The position numbers and the translations under genes were made by a program. Source: Treponema sp. (GTDB lineage: Bacteria > Spirochaetota > Spirochaetia > Treponematales > Breznakiellaceae). From it: a DNA stretch of 18,259 nt. This document shows, piece after piece, positions 8,071-15,028 of the stretch; the first letter of the stretch is position 1; each line of letters starts with the position of its first letter. The notes under the pieces were generated by a model. It saw only the letters and a program-made list of their open reading frames with translations, was not told the DNA's origin and ran no database searches. The DNA is taken from the NCBI GenBank assembly GCA_031289935.1, contig JAITON010000212.1:1-18259 (forward strand), read 5' to 3'.

Positions 8071-8202
8071 GCGCCCCAGGGCGTGCGCCCCAGGGCGTGC
8101 GCCCCAGGGCGTGCGCCCCAGGGCGTGCGCCCCAGGGCGTCGCCAGGGCTTGCCTCAGAGCGTGCGCCAGGGCGTGCGCCCCAGGGCGTGTCCAGGGCTT
8201 GC
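8071..8202. repeat. 14-bp GC-rich self-complementary tandem repeat array
   Basis: The unit GCGCCCCAGGGCGT occurs five times without change at 8071, 8085, 8099, 8113 and 8127. Degenerate units follow from 8141, with one more exact copy at 8176-8189 and a final half-decayed unit ending in CAGGGCTTGC. Inside each unit CGCCC and GGGCG are complementary around CA, so each can fold as a mini-hairpin. A 14-base period does not keep a reading frame, and the open frames through it read as low-complexity Arg/Pro/Ala/Cys, so it is not taken as coding. The last unit's TTGC forms part of the predicted -35 box of the cheW promoter. Confidence 0.9.
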
Positions 8203-8227
8203 TAAAATCCCCCCCATGGTATATATT
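8199..8227 (+). promoter_or_regulatory. Predicted sigma70-type promoter for the cheW operon
   Basis: TTGCTA at 8199-8204 and TATATT at 8222-8227 are separated by 17 bases. They match the -35 consensus at 4 of 6 positions and the -10 at 5 of 6. Transcription would start near 8234, giving a leader of about 32 bases with GAGGGAG (8255-8261) before the cheW ATG. The -35 box is made partly from the end of the 14-bp repeat array. CCAT...ATGG flanks the -10 region as a short inverted repeat. Confidence 0.55.
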
Positions 8228-8265
8228 TATGGAAGCGCTAAAAACACCATAGACGAGGGAGATGC

Positions 8266-8736
8266 ATGTCCGGCCAAAGACAACTGGTTTCGTTTCAGAT
8301 AGGCGAAGAACTCTACGGCGTCGACATCCTGGATGTCAAAGAGATTGTCCGGGTCCAGCCTGTCCGGGGGATTCCCAACGTACCGGGCTATGTGGAAGGT
8401 CTTTTTAACCTTCGCAGCGAGATTATCCCCATCATCAACCTCCATAAGCGGTTCCATCTGAAGAAGCCGGCCCCTGCCGGGGGGGGCGAGATCCTTTCGG
8501 GTTTTGTTATCATTGATATTGACGGTATGAAGCTGGGGGTGATCATCGACCGGGTGAACAAGGTGGTGACCGTCGCAAAGGAGGACATTCAGCCGCCGCC
8601 CCAGATGCTTTCGGGCATCGGCGCCGAGTATATCGAGGGGGTTGTGCGCCGGGAGCATGGTTACCTGATCATGCTGGACATCCGCCGCCTCTTTAACTCC
8701 GGGGAATTGCAGAAGATTGCTGAATTACGCTCATGA
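8266..8736 (+). CDS. cheW: CheW chemotaxis coupling protein
   Basis: CheW bridges chemoreceptors and the CheA kinase in the cytoplasmic signalling array. The 156 residues are a single CheW-like beta-barrel domain of normal length, with family blocks LVSFQIGEELYGVDILDVKE (about 7-26), VPGYVEGLFNLRSEIIPIIN (about 39-58, with the N-L-R receptor/kinase contact region), KLGVIIDRVNKVVTV and a C-terminal MLDIRRLF. The start is fixed by GAGGGAG at 8255-8261. It heads a compact operon whose other genes are not chemotaxis genes. Its stop overlaps the next gene's ATG by 4 bases (ATGA), so translation is probably coupled. No receptor or kinase gene is in the window. Confidence 0.95.
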   Translation: MSGQRQLVSFQIGEELYGVDILDVKEIVRVQPVRGIPNVPGYVEGLFNLRSEIIPIINLHKRFHLKKPAPAGGGEILSGFVIIDIDGMKLGVIIDRVNKVVTVAKEDIQPPPQMLSGIGAEYIEGVVRREHGYLIMLDIRRLFNSGELQKIAELRS

Positions 8737-9776
8737 TGAAGATTGAAGTACATTCTCCGACTATCAGGCGGAGAGAAATGGACGCGGTCCTGACCGCTAT
8801 GGCCGAAGACCATATTGGCCCGGGGGATCACGGACAAAATCTGATACAGATTGCCCGGGAACGCCTGGGCTGTGATTATTGTCTGGCGCTGCGGAGCCCG
8901 GTCATGGCGCTGCGCTTTGCCCTGGGGGCCCTGGACCTTCCAGAGGGCGCGGGGGTTCTGATTTCGGCCCTGTCGCCCCGGTACTACGGCCAGGTGATTG
9001 AGGAACTGGGGCTTAAGCCCCTCTACTGCGATACGGCCCCGGGGACTCCCTGCCTGAGCGCCGCTACGGTAAGCGCCGCCATGAGCCGCACGGATGCTGC
9101 GCCGGTAACGCCCCGCTGTATCGTGGCGGACCATACCCTGGGGTTTGTACCCGGGATGGCCGCCATCGCCGGTCTGGGCCTCCCGGTGATTGAGGACTGT
9201 TCCCGGAGCTTCGGTACGGTTTTGGAGCCGCCGGGACTGGGGGGCTTTGGAGTGTTCGGTATCCTGGGTCTGGAAGAACGGGACCTGCTTACCGCCGGAG
9301 GCGGGGCGCTGCTCTTTGCCATGAACCGCCGGGCCGCTTCGGTACTCCGCTCCATAGGGGTGCTGCCGGAATACGCCCTGCCGGACCTGAACGCCGCTAT
9401 GGCTGTGATCCAGGTAAAGGAATCGGCCCGGAACCTGGAGAAACGGCGGAACATCGCGGCGGCCTACATCCAATCGGCCCTGAGGACCCGGCACAAGCGT
9501 TTTGTGCAGGAAGAGGCTGAATACAACAACTATGCCTTTCCCCTGATCCTGGAAACGGGTATGAAGGACGTTCTGGCCTATGCCCGAAAGAAAGATATTG
9601 TCGTGGAGAACGCCTTCGAGAACAGCCTGGCCGGGGAGGCCGGCTTCGAAAGCTACCGGGAGCTCTGTCCCGAGGCATGGTCCCTTTCCCTCAGGACGGC
9701 CCTCTTCCCCCTTTACCCCAGGCTGACCGCCGCCGGGATTGAGCGGGTGGCCAGGCTCATCCTGACCCTTCCCTAG
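8733..9776 (+). CDS. DegT/DnrJ/EryC1/StrS-fold protein lacking the PLP lysine
   Basis: The 347 residues resemble the fold-type I sugar aminotransferase family (DegT/DnrJ/EryC1/StrS). The N-terminus has MDAVLTAMAEDHIGPGDH, like the family's opening around the substrate site, and a later block reads VIEDCSRSFGT, where D155 corresponds to the aspartate that contacts the PLP ring nitrogen. The active-site block usually reads like PTKNLTTGEGG with the Schiff-base lysine. Here it reads LEERDLLTAGGG, and R183 occupies the lysine position. Without that lysine normal transamination is unlikely, so it may be a non-catalytic, regulatory or altered-activity member. The C-terminal helices (about 230-345) look intact and there is no frameshift. 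It overlaps cheW by 4 bases and ends 9 bases before nadK. A role in sugar modification cannot be claimed. Confidence 0.8.
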   Translation: MMKIEVHSPTIRRREMDAVLTAMAEDHIGPGDHGQNLIQIARERLGCDYCLALRSPVMALRFALGALDLPEGAGVLISALSPRYYGQVIEELGLKPLYCDTAPGTPCLSAATVSAAMSRTDAAPVTPRCIVADHTLGFVPGMAAIAGLGLPVIEDCSRSFGTVLEPPGLGGFGVFGILGLEERDLLTAGGGALLFAMNRRAASVLRSIGVLPEYALPDLNAAMAVIQVKESARNLEKRRNIAAAYIQSALRTRHKRFVQEEAEYNNYAFPLILETGMKDVLAYARKKDIVVENAFENSLAGEAGFESYRELCPEAWSLSLRTALFPLYPRLTAAGIERVARLILTLP

Positions 9777-9785
9777 GGGCTTGCT

Positions 9786-10664
9786 ATGGGCGGTGATACC
9801 GGGTTGCGGGTGCTCCTATTTATCAGTTCTCCCTTCCATAAAGAAAAGGCCCTGGCTCTGGGGGAAGAGATACGGACCCGGCTCTGCGCCCGGGGCATGG
9901 AGGTGGTTGTTTATTCCGATACCCTGCCCGGGGGAGATTTTGATGCCGCTTTCTCGCTGGGAGGGGACGGTACGGTGCTCTATGCCGCCAGGGTTGCCGC
10001 TCCCCTGGGGATTCCGATTTTCCCCGTCGATGTGGGCACACTGGGTTTTATCGCCGCCATCTGTCCCGGGGACTGGGAGGCGGTTTTCGAGGGATGGCTC
10101 GGGGGGAAAGCCGGCATTTCCCGGCGGCTCATGCTGGAAATCCGGGTGGAGCGCCAAGGGGAACCGGTGTTCCGGGCTTCCTGCCTGAATGAAGCGGTGG
10201 TTTCCGCCTCGGGGATAGCCAAGCTGATACGGCTGGATGTGGAAACCATGGGACCTGCGGCGGGAAGCGCTATAGGAACCCTCAGACTGGGGAATTTCCG
10301 GGCCGACGGGCTTATTGTGGCGACTCCCACGGGCTCCACCGCCTACTCGATGGCTGCGGGAGGGCCTATTGTGGATCCCGGTCTTCAGGCTCTGATCATC
10401 ACCCCTGTTTGTCCTTTTATCCTGCCGAACCGTTCCATCCTGGTGCCCGCGAATGATACGGTGATTCTGAATCTTGCGCCGAAACAGCGGAGTGGTTTGC
10501 TCCTGACCCTGGACGGTCAACCGGCCGAGCCCCTGGAGCCGGGGGACCGGATCATCATCCAGAGGGCCCCCTACGATGCCCTGCTGATCGCCTCTAGCCG
10601 CCGGGCCTTTTACCAGGCCCTGGATACCAAGCTCTTCCGTTTCGCAGGAGGCCACTATGCTTGA
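9786..10664 (+). CDS. nadK: NAD kinase (ATP:NAD+ 2'-phosphotransferase)
   Basis: NAD kinase makes NADP+ from NAD+ and ATP (or polyphosphate) in the cytosol and is the only bacterial route to NADP. The 292 residues contain the signature GGDGT at 59-63, with D61 as the expected catalytic aspartate. They also contain VDVGTLGFIAAI, the NE motif in CLNEAVVSA, the glycine/threonine-rich DGLIVATPTGSTAYSMAAGG, and a C-terminal LTLDGQ. Length and motif order are normal. The start follows the preceding gene's stop by 9 bases with a modest AGGGGC upstream. The 3' end overlaps recN by 8 bases. NAD kinase next to recN is a neighbourhood found in many bacteria, which supports both calls. Confidence 0.95.
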   Translation: MGGDTGLRVLLFISSPFHKEKALALGEEIRTRLCARGMEVVVYSDTLPGGDFDAAFSLGGDGTVLYAARVAAPLGIPIFPVDVGTLGFIAAICPGDWEAVFEGWLGGKAGISRRLMLEIRVERQGEPVFRASCLNEAVVSASGIAKLIRLDVETMGPAAGSAIGTLRLGNFRADGLIVATPTGSTAYSMAAGGPIVDPGLQALIITPVCPFILPNRSILVPANDTVILNLAPKQRSGLLLTLDGQPAEPLEPGDRIIIQRAPYDALLIASSRRAFYQALDTKLFRFAGGHYA

Positions 10665-12423
10665 GGAACTCTCCATCCGTAATTATGCCCTGATCGATAA
10701 CCTGACGCTTCCATTTGAAAGGGGTCTGACCATACTGACCGGGGAGACTGGGGCGGGGAAGTCCATCGTGGTGGGGGCCCTGAGCTTCCTCTTGGGGGCC
10801 AAGACGGATATTGAGGTGATCCGTACCGGGGCCGAGGAGGCCCAAGTCCAAGCGGTGCTTTCCCCGGAGTATCACGAGGCCCTGGATTGGCTGGCTTCCC
10901 GGGGCATGGAACTTGAGAACGGCCAGGTTTTTGTCAGGCGGAGTATCAAGGCTACGGGCCGGGGAGCGGTCTACATTCAGAACGTCCCGGTGTCCCGGAC
11001 CGATCTGGAGGAGTTCATGGGCCTCCTTTTCGACCTCCACGGCCAGCACGCCCACGAATCACTGCTTAAGAAGGAGAGCCACCGGCGCTACCTGGACCGT
11101 TTTGCGAGGCTGGAGGAAGAGGTTGCCGATTATAACGCTATCTTTCTGGTTTTGGTGGAAAAAAGGAAGGCTCTGGAGGCATCGGTCAGTTCAGGCCGGG
11201 ACCGGGAACTCAGGCTGGAGATGCTCCGCTTTGCCCTGGAAGAAATCGATAAGGCGGCTCTGAAAAGCGGGGAGTCCCGGGACCTGGAAACCGAGGCGGC
11301 CCGGCTGGGGGACTATGAAAAGCTGGCGGAATTGGCCGGTACGACCGCCGAGGCTCTCTCCGAGGGGGAGGCTTCGACCCTGAGCCTGGGCCGCCGGGCC
11401 CGGACCGCCCTGGAGGGGGCCGCCGCTATCGATGCTTCGCTGGAATCCCTGCGGAAGCGCATGGAGGACCTCTACTACGAGGCAGAGGACATTTCTGGGG
11501 AACTTCGTTTCTACCGGGAAGGGTTGCGCTCCGATCCCGGCCGGCTTGAAGAGGTTGAAGAGCGGCTGGCTCTGATCCAGCGGCTCAGGAAGAAATATGC
11601 CCAGGGGAATTCCACCGTGACTGTGGAGGACGCGATCCTGGCCTATCGGGAAGGGGTGGCAGTGGAGTTGGAGGCCCTGTCGGGGGCGGAGGAGAACCGG
11701 GAGCATTTAGCCGCCGAGATCGCTACCTTGGAACGGGATCTGGGGAGCCAGGCCCTTTCCTTAAGCTCCAAGCGGGCAGCCGGGGCTGTCAGTCTGGGCC
11801 AGGAGATCAGCGGAATTATCGCTGTCCTGGGTATGCCCAAGGCCCGCTTTTCCGTGCAGTCGGTTCCAAGGCGGCGGGAGAACGGTGGCGGCCTTGTCTG
11901 CGGTCCTTGGGGGGCCGACGAGGTGGAGTTCCTCATCTCTGCCAATCCCGGGGAGCCTCTCAAGGACCTTTCCCGGATCGCCAGCGGGGGGGAGCTTTCC
12001 CGGGTCATGCTGGCTATCAAGACGGTCCTGTCCGCTTCCGGGGCGGGTTCTGCGGAGACCCTGATTTTCGACGAGATTGATACCGGTATCGGCGGGGAAG
12101 TGGCCCTTTCGGTGGGTGAATACCTGGCCCGGATTGCCGGGGGTGATCAAGGCCGGCAAATCTTTTGCGTGACCCACCTGGCGAGCATCGCCGTCCGGGC
12201 GGATCATCACCTGAAGGTGGAAAAGCGGGTGTGTGCCGTAGGCGGTGGCCCAGGACCCGGCGGTATCAGGACGGGCGGGGAGCGGACCCTGACCTCGGTC
12301 TCGGCTCTGTCCGGGGAGGGGCGGCGGCAGGAGATTGCCCGGATGCTGGCAGGGGACGCTGTAGGGACCGCCGCCCTGGCCCATGCGGGTGAGCTCCTGG
12401 TGAAATACGGGAGCGGGAGTTAG
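10657..12423 (+). CDS. recN: DNA repair protein RecN (SMC-like ATPase)
   Basis: RecN is an SMC-family ATPase that acts on DNA ends during double-strand break repair by recombination. The 588 residues have the expected order: N-terminal IRNYALIDNLTLPFERGLTI, Walker A GETGAGKS (29-36), the RecN block DLHGQHAHESLL, a long charged helical middle (about 140-370) as coiled-coil arms, then the signature SGGELSRVMLA (from 443), Walker B LIFDEIDTGIGG (D472, E473) and CVTHLASIA with the H-loop histidine. The C-terminal part has an insertion-like Gly-rich stretch, GGGPGPGGIRTGGE, between the H-loop strand and the last helix. AGGAGG at 10646-10651 lies inside the end of nadK and supports the start. Confidence 0.96.
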   Translation: MLEELSIRNYALIDNLTLPFERGLTILTGETGAGKSIVVGALSFLLGAKTDIEVIRTGAEEAQVQAVLSPEYHEALDWLASRGMELENGQVFVRRSIKATGRGAVYIQNVPVSRTDLEEFMGLLFDLHGQHAHESLLKKESHRRYLDRFARLEEEVADYNAIFLVLVEKRKALEASVSSGRDRELRLEMLRFALEEIDKAALKSGESRDLETEAARLGDYEKLAELAGTTAEALSEGEASTLSLGRRARTALEGAAAIDASLESLRKRMEDLYYEAEDISGELRFYREGLRSDPGRLEEVEERLALIQRLRKKYAQGNSTVTVEDAILAYREGVAVELEALSGAEENREHLAAEIATLERDLGSQALSLSSKRAAGAVSLGQEISGIIAVLGMPKARFSVQSVPRRRENGGGLVCGPWGADEVEFLISANPGEPLKDLSRIASGGELSRVMLAIKTVLSASGAGSAETLIFDEIDTGIGGEVALSVGEYLARIAGGDQGRQIFCVTHLASIAVRADHHLKVEKRVCAVGGGPGPGGIRTGGERTLTSVSALSGEGRRQEIARMLAGDAVGTAALAHAGELLVKYGSGS

Positions 12424-12425
12424 CC

Positions 12426-13226
12426 ATGGTGGAACAAAGCGACAGGAACCGATTCCTTGCTCTCATCGTCCCCTACCGGCGGAAGATTGAGGAAATGGAA
12501 AAACGGGAGGCGGCGGGCCTGAAGAAGCTGGAGCAGAATCCCGGCGGAGGGCGGGAACAGATCGGTCTCGTGGAACTGATGCTGGATATGAGCTCCCAGT
12601 ATATACTCATCGACCGGATTTCCCAGACGCTCCTCAAAATGCGGAACGACAAGGCCCAGGACGAGGCCCGGAAGGCCCTGTTCAAGGCGCTCTCCTATCT
12701 GGAAAAACTCGTAACAGGCTTGGTGGATGCCCCCTTTGCGGAATATGAGCAGGACCTTGAGGCCATTGCCTTTATGAGCGCAACGGAACGCCTCTGTCTG
12801 GTACAGAAGATGGGCCTGACTATTGAACTTTTGGAGGCGGCCTTTGGGGAGAACAGCCGTTGGAAATGGTCCTTTGTAAACGTAGAGGGTCGTTTCGCCG
12901 CCGTCGCGAAGAACATCATAGACCTTAAGGTGGCGGCGGCCCAGATCCGGGATTTCCAGTCGCCAGACCACAAGCCCGTTATGCTGCACCTAATGCTCGT
13001 GAAGAGGCTGCTCACTGGGGCGGCCAACCGGTACCGGGAAAAATACGAGCGGGTCAGCAGCCAGGTGGGGGACTTTAACCAGAGTATCCTCTTCCTGAAC
13101 GCCCTCAGGTACATTCTGACCATCATGGGAAATTCGGGAGAGGTAGAGGGTGTGATAAAGACGATAACGGTCTGGTCGACAAAATTGGAAGCGGATTTGA
13201 AGGAACGGGAGCAAAAGAAAGTATAA
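12426..13226 (+). CDS. Conserved-looking helical protein of unknown function
   Basis: I do not recognise a domain. The 266 residues are almost entirely helical, soluble, with no signal sequence, no membrane segment and no cysteine cluster. The N-terminus (FLALIVPYRRKIEEMEKREA) and C-terminus (WSTKLEADLKEREQKKV) are charged and coiled-coil-like. The middle (about 95-170) includes ATERLCLVQKMGLTIELLEA and FGENSRWKWSFVNVEGRFAA. It is clearly a real gene: it starts 2 bases after recN stops and its stop shares a base with the next start (TAATG), with no competing frame of similar quality. Position suggests co-transcription with recN and the exporter. From memory an uncharacterised gene follows recN in treponemes too, but I cannot confirm homology. 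Confidence 0.8.
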   Translation: MVEQSDRNRFLALIVPYRRKIEEMEKREAAGLKKLEQNPGGGREQIGLVELMLDMSSQYILIDRISQTLLKMRNDKAQDEARKALFKALSYLEKLVTGLVDAPFAEYEQDLEAIAFMSATERLCLVQKMGLTIELLEAAFGENSRWKWSFVNVEGRFAAVAKNIIDLKVAAAQIRDFQSPDHKPVMLHLMLVKRLLTGAANRYREKYERVSSQVGDFNQSILFLNALRYILTIMGNSGEVEGVIKTITVWSTKLEADLKEREQKKV

Positions 13227-15028
13227 TGGCAGAAAATGAAGAGAAGCAGGAAGAAAAGGCGGATATTCGGGTCTTTAGGTCTCTAAAACCTTATTTGGTC
13301 AAATACCGCTGGCACTATTTTGGGGGGATACTCTGTGTGGTCTTTGTGGACGGGGCCCAGATGGTCATTCCCCAGTTTATCCGCCGGGCCATTAACCTTA
13401 TCGCGCTGGGGGATTTCCTGCTTCGGGATATCATCATCCTGGCCCTGGGGGCAGTGGGGACCATGGCCCTCATCGCGGGGGGGCGCTTTTTGTGGCGTTA
13501 TTTCCTCCACGGGGCTTCCAGGCGTATCGAGATGGAGCTCCGGGAGAAGTTCTTTCGGCATTTGATGACCCTTTCCTACGAGTTCTACCAGCAAAACAAG
13601 ATCGGGGACCTCATGGCCCGGGCTATCAACGACCTGGGGGCGGTCAGGCAGGCTATCGGCATGGGGCTGGTAACCATGATCGACGGGGTAGTCATGGTGG
13701 CGGCCATCCTGGCGATTATCTTTGTCCAGGACCCCCGGACCGCTGCTTTTTCGGTGATCCCCCTGCCCCTGATCACGCTCTTGATCCTGCTCTTTGGGAA
13801 GATGGTGGGCCGTAAATTTTTCCGGACCCAGGAAACCTACTCCAATATGAGCGATACGGTCCAGGAGACCTTCGCGGGGGTCCGGGTGGTCAAGTCTTTT
13901 GTCAAGGAAACCTGGTTCATCAAGAAATTCGCCGATACCAACGAGGATTACCAGGCCGCCAATATGGTGCTGGTTAAGATTTTCAGCTTTTTCTTTCCGT
14001 TTATAGCCTTCCTGTCGGGGCTTACGGCCCTGATCCTCCTGCTCGTGGGGGGCGGCCGGGTCCTGGATGGCTCCATGGGGACCGGGGATCTGGTGGCCCT
14101 CTTTTCCTACCTCCAGATGCTGATCTGGCCCCTTATGGGCGCGGGCTTTATGGTGAATATGATCCAGCGCGGCGCCGTGAGCCTGGCCCGGATCAACGAA
14201 GTATTGGATACGAAACCCGGTATTCTTTCACCTGAAACGCCCCGGCAACCGGGAAAAAAGGCTGCGGCAAACATCATCGAGATACGGAACCTCTCCTTTG
14301 CCTATCCCGGTGGGGAGCCGGTGCTTCGGGACATCAACCTGAGTATTGAGCGGGGGAGCCTTTTGGGGATTCTCGGCCGGACCGGTTCGGGGAAATCCAC
14401 CCTGATCAAGACCCTCGTCCGTATGGTAGACCCGCCGCCGGGGGCGGTCTTTGTGGAGGGCCTTGCCGTAGGGGACTGGGATCTGGCGGAACTGCGGGGC
14501 CGCTTCGGGGTAACGCCCCAGGACAGCTACCTCTTCTCCGACTCGATCAAACGGAACATCGGCTATGGCCTGGAGTCTCCTGCTGAAGAACAGCTCCACC
14601 GGGCCGTCTCCCTTTCGGCTATCGACCAGGATCTTAAGGCCTTTGTCCAGGGCTGGGACACCATGATCGGCGAACGGGGCCTGACCCTCTCGGGGGGCCA
14701 GAAACAGCGGGTGGCTATTTCCCGGGCTCTTGTCTGCGAGCCCGATATCCTGGTCCTGGACGATTCCCTCTCGGCGGTGGATGCCGAGACCGAGCGGCGG
14801 ATCCTGGACGGGCTTTTGGAGGAGATGCGGAACAAGACGGGGATCATTATTTCCCACCGGGTTTCCACCCTGCGGTACGCCGACAAGGTGGCGGTCCTGG
14901 ACCAAGGCCGGATTACCGAGTACGGGAGTCCGGCGGAACTGATTGCCCGGGGAGGCTTCTTCGCCAAGACAGCCGCCTTGCAGCAACTTGACCAAAACAA
15001 GGTTGCCGGGGAGGCCGCCAATGGCTGA
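13226..15028 (+). CDS. ABC exporter half-transporter, permease-ATPase fusion, subunit with degenerate Walker B
   Basis: This is a type IV (MsbA/LmrA-like) ABC exporter half of 600 residues. Six membrane helices lie in about 30-320 (first helix HYFGGILCVVFVDGAQMVI) and an ATPase domain in about 345-590. Motifs: Walker A GRTGSGKST 384-392, Q-loop VTPQDSYLF, signature LSGGQ 488-492, Walker B ILVLDD with D512 and D513, and H-loop H544 in IISHRVSTL. The catalytic glutamate after Walker B is an aspartate (D513), so its own ATP site is predicted to be slow or inactive. The canonical LSGGQ would complete the active site of its partner. It starts at TAATG, sharing one base with the upstream stop. The partner gene overlaps its 3' end by 8 bases. 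The substrate is unknown; lipid, drug or peptide are all possible. Confidence 0.93.
   Translation: MAENEEKQEEKADIRVFRSLKPYLVKYRWHYFGGILCVVFVDGAQMVIPQFIRRAINLIALGDFLLRDIIILALGAVGTMALIAGGRFLWRYFLHGASRRIEMELREKFFRHLMTLSYEFYQQNKIGDLMARAINDLGAVRQAIGMGLVTMIDGVVMVAAILAIIFVQDPRTAAFSVIPLPLITLLILLFGKMVGRKFFRTQETYSNMSDTVQETFAGVRVVKSFVKETWFIKKFADTNEDYQAANMVLVKIFSFFFPFIAFLSGLTALILLLVGGGRVLDGSMGTGDLVALFSYLQMLIWPLMGAGFMVNMIQRGAVSLARINEVLDTKPGILSPETPRQPGKKAAANIIEIRNLSFAYPGGEPVLRDINLSIERGSLLGILGRTGSGKSTLIKTLVRMVDPPPGAVFVEGLAVGDWDLAELRGRFGVTPQDSYLFSDSIKRNIGYGLESPAEEQLHRAVSLSAIDQDLKAFVQGWDTMIGERGLTLSGGQKQRVAISRALVCEPDILVLDDSLSAVDAETERRILDGLLEEMRNKTGIIISHRVSTLRYADKVAVLDQGRITEYGSPAELIARGGFFAKTAALQQLDQNKVAGEAANG
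15008..15014 (+). promoter_or_regulatory. Ribosome-binding site fixing the start of the second exporter gene
   Basis: GGGGAGG lies 6 bases before the ATG at 15021. The frame is also open back to an ATG at 14943, but that would add 26 residues rich in Pro, Ser and Arg before a normal exporter N-terminus and has no such site. The start at 15021 is therefore preferred. Confidence 0.75.

Noticed and set aside
7931..8202. Possible CRISPR array
   Set aside because: Both arrays are pure head-to-tail repeats of 23 and 14 bp with no unique spacers, and no cas genes are nearby.
7998..8302. Open frames through the 14-bp array that could encode Cys/Arg/Pro/Ala-rich peptides
   Set aside because: A 14-base period shifts frame with every unit, the peptides are low-complexity, and no ribosome-binding site supports them.
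14943..15020. Upstream start for the second exporter gene
   Set aside because: It would add a 26-residue tail unlike exporter N-termini, while GGGGAGG sits correctly before the ATG at 15021.
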